Below are positions 59,832-64,000 of a DNA stretch of 64,000 bases, in pieces; position 1 is the first letter of the stretch, and each line of letters begins with the position of its first letter. Location: positions 449,559-513,558 of the forward strand of contig DKFJ01000010.1 of NCBI GenBank assembly GCA_002452335.1, written 5' to 3'. A model generated the notes under the pieces. That model had not been told where the DNA came from and searched no databases. It saw nothing but the letters and a program-made list of their open reading frames with translations. This DNA is from Deferribacteraceae bacterium UBA6799. Its GTDB lineage: Bacteria; Chrysiogenota; Deferribacteres; Deferribacterales; Geovibrionaceae. The translations under genes were made by a program, and so were the position numbers.

Positions 59832-60101
59832 TTATGAGAAATCTTTCTCTTTTTTCGTGGATTTCACGGGTGTCTCATCCAGAAATTCTGTTTTCAGATA
59901 GAGCTGTTCCACCTTCGTCCTTGCCCAGGGGGTCTGACGAAGAAATTTCAGGCTGGAGCTGACGCTCTGGTTGCTTTTAAAGCATTTTACAGAGATCATC
60001 TCTGCCAGTTTGTCCCAGCCGTAATGTTTTACAAGACGGTTCACCACCATCTCTAATGTGATGCCGTGGAAAGGGTCTTTTGTGTTTGTAAAGTTTGTCA
60101 T
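59832..60101 (-). CDS. VF530/DUF2132-family DNA-binding protein
   Basis: 89-aa protein matching the VF530 family: KDPFHGITLEMVVNRLVKHY, then WDKLAEMISVKCFKSNQS and SSLKFLRQTPWARTKVEQLY. The family has a helical fold and is thought to bind DNA; its biological role is unknown. It lies between the SWIM gene terminator and carB on the same strand, with no partner. Confidence 0.82.
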   Translation of the reverse strand: MTNFTNTKDPFHGITLEMVVNRLVKHYGWDKLAEMISVKCFKSNQSVSSSLKFLRQTPWARTKVEQLYLKTEFLDETPVKSTKKEKDFS

Positions 60102-60132
60102 TGTTATCCGCTTAGATTATTTTTAAGAAAGC

Positions 60133-60158
60133 AAAAGCCCTGCTGAAACAGGGCTTTT
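60133..60158. terminator. Bidirectional terminator after the SWIM gene
   Basis: AAAAGCCCTG (60133-60142), CTGAAA loop, CAGGGCTTTT (60149-60158). It is five bases beyond the SWIM gene stop on the minus strand and symmetric for either direction. Confidence 0.88.
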
Positions 60159-60162
60159 ATAT

Positions 60163-60699
60163 TTACGCATATTTTTCAAGAAGATACAAGCACGACATTT
60201 TAAGAGGATCGGTCAGGGCATGGTGTTTTCCCGTGGTGTCCTCTTTTACCATAACAGATATCTGCTGCATAGTGATCCCTGTCAGCTCCGCCAGGGCGGA
60301 TATGCTGATGTCGATATTCTTCAGATCATCCAGCAGGTCTTTCAGCGGAGTGACTTTGATATAATATTTCATGTCCTCCATAGACTTCATGGATTTTCGG
60401 TCTACCTTTCTGTCGCTGGCAAATACCCATGGGGTATAGATATATGTCAGACCGAGAGCGGCGCAGTGTTTGCAGAAATGATCTTTTGAGTTTTCGCATC
60501 CGCACCCGTAAAGAATGGGGTCTTTGTCGAACTCTAACTTAACATGATAATCGCCGTGATTCCCTCTGATAGTGCCTTTCAGCACCGAACCGTCTACTGA
60601 GCAGTTCTGAAACTTACCTACATAGTTCTCAGCTCTTTGCAGACAAATGCTGGAGCTGATGTTCTTGAGCTGTTCTTCTGTCAGTTTTAATAGCTGCAT
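60163..60699 (-). CDS. SWIM zinc-finger protein
   Basis: 178 aa. The SWIM motif CxCxnCxHC is YGCGCENSKDHFCKHC (about residues 64-79), a zinc site found in DNA- and protein-binding proteins. The remainder is alpha-helical with a putative helix-turn-helix-like tail (ISALAELTGITMQQIS). ATG at 60699 has AGGAGG upstream; an in-frame extension would overlap the recG 3' end and is rejected. Role unknown; it follows recG by 77 bases. Confidence 0.85.
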   Translation of the reverse strand: MQLLKLTEEQLKNISSSICLQRAENYVGKFQNCSVDGSVLKGTIRGNHGDYHVKLEFDKDPILYGCGCENSKDHFCKHCAALGLTYIYTPWVFASDRKVDRKSMKSMEDMKYYIKVTPLKDLLDDLKNIDISISALAELTGITMQQISVMVKEDTTGKHHALTDPLKMSCLYLLEKYA

Positions 60700-60776
60700 C
60701 GGCGAGCCTCCTGTTATGTTGTATATGTAAATTAAACCGCACATCTTTATATAAATCAAATGAAAAACAGAAACAA

Positions 60777-63050
60777 TTACGCTATCTCGATATACTCGAA
60801 CTGCTTCTTCCATTTCTTCGCCATCACCTGTTTTATGACGGCGTTTTTCGGAGTCTGAAGAGCCGGATCGTCCGCCAGTATCTCCTGAGCGTCCTCCCGG
60901 GCTGTCTGCAGTATCTTCACGTCACGCACGATGTTGGAGAATCTGAATTCCGGCAGACCGGACTGTCTCGTTCCGAAGAAATCACCGGGACCTCTCATCT
61001 CAAGGTCTATCTCGCTGAGGCGGAAACCGTCGGCGTATCTGCACATGGCGTTTATGCGCTCTCTGGCGTCTTCCGACACCTCTTTTCCGGTCACCAGCAT
61101 GCAGTAAGACTGTCTGTGGCTTCTGCCCACCCTGCCCCTGAGCTGGTGCAGCTGAGAGAGACCGAACCGCTCGGCATTCTCTATCACCATCACGGTGGCG
61201 TGCGGCACATCCACACCCACTTCCACTACGGTGGTTGATACCAGAATCTTTATGTCGCCGGATTTGAACCTGTCCATCAGATCCTGTTTCTGCTCGTGTT
61301 TCATCCTTCCGTGCAGCAGCCCGACATGTTCCGCTCCGAAAATATCGCAGAGGTGTTCATATTCGTCAGTGGCCGCCTTCAGATCCAGCTTTTCGCTGAC
61401 GTCTATCAGCGGATATATCACATATGCCCCGTGTCCCTTTTCTATCTCCTGAGCCATCAGCTCATGTGCTTCTTCTATCTTGTTAGTATATTTCGTTATT
61501 ATCGGTGTGCGTCCCGGAGGCATCTCGTCTATGACGCTGATATCCAGATCGCCGTAAAAAGACAGAGCCAGAGTTCTGGGAATGGGCGTGGCGGTCATAA
61601 GAAGAATATCAGGAGTATAACCTTTATCTATCAGAGATTTTCTCTGCTCCACCCCGAATCTGTGCTGTTCGTCTATGATGGCGAGCCCCAGCTTCATAAA
61701 ATCGGCATCCTGCTGTATTACAGCGTGGGTTCCCACCACAAAATCGATATGCCCTGCCGCTATCATCTCTTTGGTGCGTTTCTTCTCTGAGGGAGTCATG
61801 GAGCCTGTCAGCAGAGCGGATGTGACATCCGTTCCCTGTATCAGCTTCACGAGGTTAACCATGTGCTGACGAGCCAGAACCTCTGTGGGGGCTATGACAG
61901 CCACCTGATATCCGTTCTTCACAGCAGCCAGACCGGCGGTGAAGGCAACGATGGTCTTTCCGCTTCCCACATCCCCCTGAACCAGCCTGTTCATCTGACC
62001 GTTGGATGACATGTCGTTAAATATCTCCGCCATAACTTTTTTCTGGGCGGATGTAAATTTGAACGGCAGAAGGTTTTTTATAAAATCGAGATACTCTTTT
62101 TTTATATCGAAACTGATGCCCAGCTGACGGGCATAGCTCTTTTTCTTGAAAAGAAGCCCCATCTGAAGATAGAAAAGCTCCTCATATATGAACCGCAGAC
62201 ATGCCGGATGGCGTCTTTCGGACAGATTGGTCAGCTCAAACGGCGTCTGAGGTCTGTGTATGGTTAAAAGCGAGTCACGGGCGGACGGGTATCCGTATTT
62301 CATCTCCAGTCTTGCCGGCAGATAGTCCGGAATCAGATGGATGTATTTCTCCAGAGCCTCTTTCACGGCGGAGTAATACAGCTTCTGCCCAGCCTGCTTA
62401 GGCAGTGAATAGACAGGGATTATCTCTCCCATGTCGCTCTCTTTCATGAACTGCGGATGGATGATCGACTCCATCCCGCTGAAACTGCCTGACTGACCGT
62501 AGAGAGTATATTTTTCGCCCTCTCTCAGCACTCCGGAAGGAAATTTCAGGCTGAAGTGAAACCACACAGCGGCAAACTGACCGAAATCAGCCTTAAACAC
62601 TGCTCTGTAGAACCTTTTACGGTTTTTGGTGACTACCACTGACCCGGACTGAAAAATGCCTGTGAGGGCTTTTTTGCCGCTCTGGGATTCGCCTATGTAC
62701 TCGTATCTGTACGGCAGGTGATAGAGCATGTCCTCCACAGTGGTGATGCTCTGTTTTGCCAGAGCTTCCGCCGCTTTTTTGCCTATTCCTTTCAGGCTTC
62801 TGATGTCTATGGTTTTGAACTCTTCGGTGTTTGCCGCCTGTTGCGCTGTCATGGTGAGCTGTGCCAGAACGTCGTCCAGTGATTTGGTGTCGTATTTATC
62901 CGGAAAAACAAAAACCGCCGATATTTCAGGTCGGCGGTTGATTATGTCTTTTATACTTTCGATATACTTCTGAGGATTTTTATAAAAGTCCGCTCTGTTG
63001 TCTTTGATATGGGCGAGCAGTCTTAAAACCGGTCCTCTGATATCAGCCAT
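60777..63050 (-). CDS. recG: ATP-dependent DNA helicase RecG
   Basis: Remodels stalled forks and branch-migrates Holliday junctions. 757 aa. N-terminal OB-fold wedge region, helicase motifs: Walker A GDVGSGKTIVAFTAG, DEQH-type box IIDEQHRFGVEQRKSL, ATPIPRTLALSFYGDLD, QLRGRVGRSHRQSYCML. Longer N-terminus (about 95 residues before the HhH-like LKGIGKKAAEAL) than E. coli RecG (693 aa). Its ATG shares a base with the cheW stop. Confidence 0.95.
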   Translation of the reverse strand: MADIRGPVLRLLAHIKDNRADFYKNPQKYIESIKDIINRRPEISAVFVFPDKYDTKSLDDVLAQLTMTAQQAANTEEFKTIDIRSLKGIGKKAAEALAKQSITTVEDMLYHLPYRYEYIGESQSGKKALTGIFQSGSVVVTKNRKRFYRAVFKADFGQFAAVWFHFSLKFPSGVLREGEKYTLYGQSGSFSGMESIIHPQFMKESDMGEIIPVYSLPKQAGQKLYYSAVKEALEKYIHLIPDYLPARLEMKYGYPSARDSLLTIHRPQTPFELTNLSERRHPACLRFIYEELFYLQMGLLFKKKSYARQLGISFDIKKEYLDFIKNLLPFKFTSAQKKVMAEIFNDMSSNGQMNRLVQGDVGSGKTIVAFTAGLAAVKNGYQVAVIAPTEVLARQHMVNLVKLIQGTDVTSALLTGSMTPSEKKRTKEMIAAGHIDFVVGTHAVIQQDADFMKLGLAIIDEQHRFGVEQRKSLIDKGYTPDILLMTATPIPRTLALSFYGDLDISVIDEMPPGRTPIITKYTNKIEEAHELMAQEIEKGHGAYVIYPLIDVSEKLDLKAATDEYEHLCDIFGAEHVGLLHGRMKHEQKQDLMDRFKSGDIKILVSTTVVEVGVDVPHATVMVIENAERFGLSQLHQLRGRVGRSHRQSYCMLVTGKEVSEDARERINAMCRYADGFRLSEIDLEMRGPGDFFGTRQSGLPEFRFSNIVRDVKILQTAREDAQEILADDPALQTPKNAVIKQVMAKKWKKQFEYIEIA

Positions 63051-63502
63051 TAAAACATGTTAAGGGCGCTTGCTTCGCCGGTCGAGAAAATTTTATGAAC
63101 ATCAAGGATGATCACCATTTCCTGAGCGGTCTTGGCAACTCCTTTGATATATTTGTTATCAGCGCCTGTGGATGTTCCGGGGGCTTTGTCCACCATGCTG
63201 CTGTCCACACGCAGAACATCTTCAACATTGTCCACGATGAAGCCGATCTTTCTGCCTTCCATGTTGACAACAACGATGCGGGTGGAGTTTGTGAATTCTG
63301 TGGCTTCTATTCCCAGCTTTTTACGAAGATCGACGATAGGAATAACTCTGCCTCTCAGGTTGATGATACCTTCGACAAAAGAAGGAGCCTTAGGCACGGT
63401 GGTGATGTCCACCATTCTAAGAATCTCTTCAATATCCATGATATCAATGCCGTATTTGTCGGCACCGAGAAGCAGTCGGACATATTGTTTGTACTCTGAC
63501 AT
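63050..63502 (-). CDS. cheW: CheW-type chemotaxis scaffold protein
   Basis: 150 aa. Couples chemoreceptors to CheA. EYKQYVRLLLGADKYGIDI, IEEILRM and FVEGIINLRGRVIPIVDLRK are the CheW signatures. No cheA, cheY or receptor gene is in the window. It is upstream of recG, overlapping by a base, and has its own promoter, so recG is likely read from it. Confidence 0.93.
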   Translation of the reverse strand: MSEYKQYVRLLLGADKYGIDIMDIEEILRMVDITTVPKAPSFVEGIINLRGRVIPIVDLRKKLGIEATEFTNSTRIVVVNMEGRKIGFIVDNVEDVLRVDSSMVDKAPGTSTGADNKYIKGVAKTAQEMVIILDVHKIFSTGEASALNMF

Positions 63503-63527
63503 AATAAACCTCTGGGAGTTTTGCTAA

Positions 63528-63556
63528 ATAATAGCAGGCATTTCAATTTTTTGCAA
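63528..63556 (-). promoter_or_regulatory. Promoter of cheW-recG
   Basis: Read on the minus strand: TTGCAA (63556-63551), 17-base spacer, TATTAT (63533-63528). Leader of about 20 bases; AGAGG lies before the cheW ATG. Confidence 0.7.
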
Positions 63557-63558
63557 AT

Positions 63559-63574
63559 ATAACCAAACGGTTAT
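63559..63574. promoter_or_regulatory. Small palindrome between panD and cheW
   Basis: ATAACC-AAAC-GGTTAT. It sits between the panD stop and the cheW -35 box. It may act as a weak end structure for panC-panD or as an operator; neither is shown. Confidence 0.35.
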
Positions 63575-63581
63575 GTTCTGA

Positions 63582-63950
63582 TTAAACCAAAGCGCCTGTT
63601 TTGTAAACTATTTTATTATTAGCGTCAACCTGAACGACTGTGGGTTTAAAGTTTTCCAGCTCTGCTTCGTCATACATTCCGAATGTGGCAATGATAACGA
63701 GGTCTCCCACTGCCACCATTCTGGCGGCGGCACCGTTCAGACATATCTCTCCGCTTCCTCTTTTTCCTTCGATAGCGTATGTCTGGAGTCTGTTTCCGTT
63801 TGTGATGTTCCAAACATCCACTTTTTCGTATTCTCTGATGCCTGCCGCCTCCATGAGGTCGAGGTCTATGCCTATGCTGCCTTCATAGTGCAGGTCCGCG
63901 TCTGTTACTGTGGCTCTGTGAATCTTTGATTTGAACATTTCTCTCATCAT
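63582..63950 (-). CDS. panD: Aspartate 1-decarboxylase
   Basis: Pyruvoyl enzyme making beta-alanine for pantothenate. The self-cleavage site is Gly-Ser in HYEGSIGID (about residues 23-25). FKSKIHRATVTDADL is the N-terminal signature and NGAAARMVAVGDLVII carries the catalytic and substrate residues. 122 aa, normal. ATG at 63950 overlaps the TGA of the upstream panC, so the two are coupled. Confidence 0.96.
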   Translation of the reverse strand: MMREMFKSKIHRATVTDADLHYEGSIGIDLDLMEAAGIREYEKVDVWNITNGNRLQTYAIEGKRGSGEICLNGAAARMVAVGDLVIIATFGMYDEAELENFKPTVVQVDANNKIVYKTGALV

Positions 63951-64000
63951 TTTATCACCCCTGAAAAATATTTATTATCTATCAGTCTTGCTTTTCCTAC
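63947..64000 (-). CDS. panC: 3' end of pantothenate synthetase gene (partial)
   Basis: The last 17 codons on the minus strand read VGKARLIDNKYFSGVIK then TGA at 63949-63947. GK-RLIDN is a typical C-terminal motif of PanC, which joins pantoate and beta-alanine. ATGA overlap with panD supports a panC-panD operon. The rest lies outside the window. Confidence 0.7.
   Translation of the reverse strand, partial: VGKARLIDNKYFSGVIK

Noticed and set aside
60700..60813. N-terminal extension of the SWIM protein
   Set aside because: It would overlap recG and lose the strong AGGAGG site before 60699.
1..64000. tRNA, rRNA, CRISPR arrays, insertion sequences
   Set aside because: None was recognised on reading the intergenic gaps, which are all shorter than about 210 bases.

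Overview
The window is 64 kb of chromosomal, mostly housekeeping DNA from a Gram-negative (diderm) bacterium of intermediate GC. An MlaEFD lipid-transport set, lipoproteins, periplasmic binding proteins with signal peptides and a futalosine-pathway menaquinone gene point to a diderm anaerobe or microaerophile. The gene mix (NtrY/NtrX-type pair, archaeal-type phosphoglycerate mutase beside hom and lysC, citramalate synthase, short-form ArgA-like acetyltransferase) fits a Deferribacterota-like lineage, but that placement is inference and no rRNA or tRNA gene was seen to confirm it. No CRISPR array, prophage or insertion sequence was seen. No gene-free stretch exceeds about 210 bases.

Layout. 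1-4.9 kb: pgeF, yggS, yggT, a K+ channel/RCK protein, a PIN-TRAM protein and ispD, tightly packed. 4.9-6.2 kb: an unrecognised 430-aa gene on the minus strand. 6.4-10.3 kb: M50 protease, trpS, scpA, scpB, rluB-type pseudouridine synthase and queD. 10.3-15.9 kb: a TPR protein, an NtrY/NtrX two-component pair and a small anchored protein. 16-18 kb: an SOS module (lexA with a perfect LexA box, a small unknown gene, dinB). 18.2-23.5 kb: aspartate-family amino acids (hom, probable homoserine kinase, lysC, cimA). 23.6-25.4 kb: a candidate small RNA, a C_GCAxxG_C_C protein and an orphan binding protein. 25.4-28.3 kb: pyrR-pyrB-pyrC (minus) behind an attenuator. 28.4-32.7 kb: lipoprotein, ArgA-like, PmbA, prfB, alr. 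32.7-36.6 kb: mlaE, mlaF, mlaD and mqnD. 36.7-42.6 kb: ptsP, a methyltransferase, two arsenosugar-type glycosyltransferases around a TVP38 protein, thyA and folA. 42.6-44.1 kb: glycosyltransferase and thioesterase (minus). 44.2-48.2 kb: a chain of five overlapping ABC genes. 48.4-53.3 kb: TerC, a YqaA-like protein, gph, an amidohydrolase and purB. 53.3-54.8 kb: a very AT-rich island with one lipoprotein gene. 54.8-59.7 kb: carB-pyrK-pyrD (minus). 59.8-64 kb: VF530-like, SWIM, recG, cheW, panD and the end of panC, all minus.

The genes combine into recognisable pathways. Six pyrimidine genes sit in two separate minus-strand clusters, without carA. Threonine/lysine entry and the citramalate route to isoleucine share one plus-strand cluster. 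MlaEFD with a C-terminal beta-rich extension on MlaD could form a complete inner-to-outer membrane lipid bridge without MlaA, B or C nearby.

The items most worth following are a compact candidate small RNA with a C-rich anti-Shine-Dalgarno loop (23.6 kb), a UTP-attenuation-like leader with a possible 11-codon ORF ahead of pyrR (28.2 kb), two promoters whose spacing implies leaderless mRNAs (6.3 and 36.6 kb), the MlaD bridge protein, and the AT-rich lipoprotein island. Translational coupling through 4-base overlaps is pervasive, often with TTG as the start codon (TTGA).
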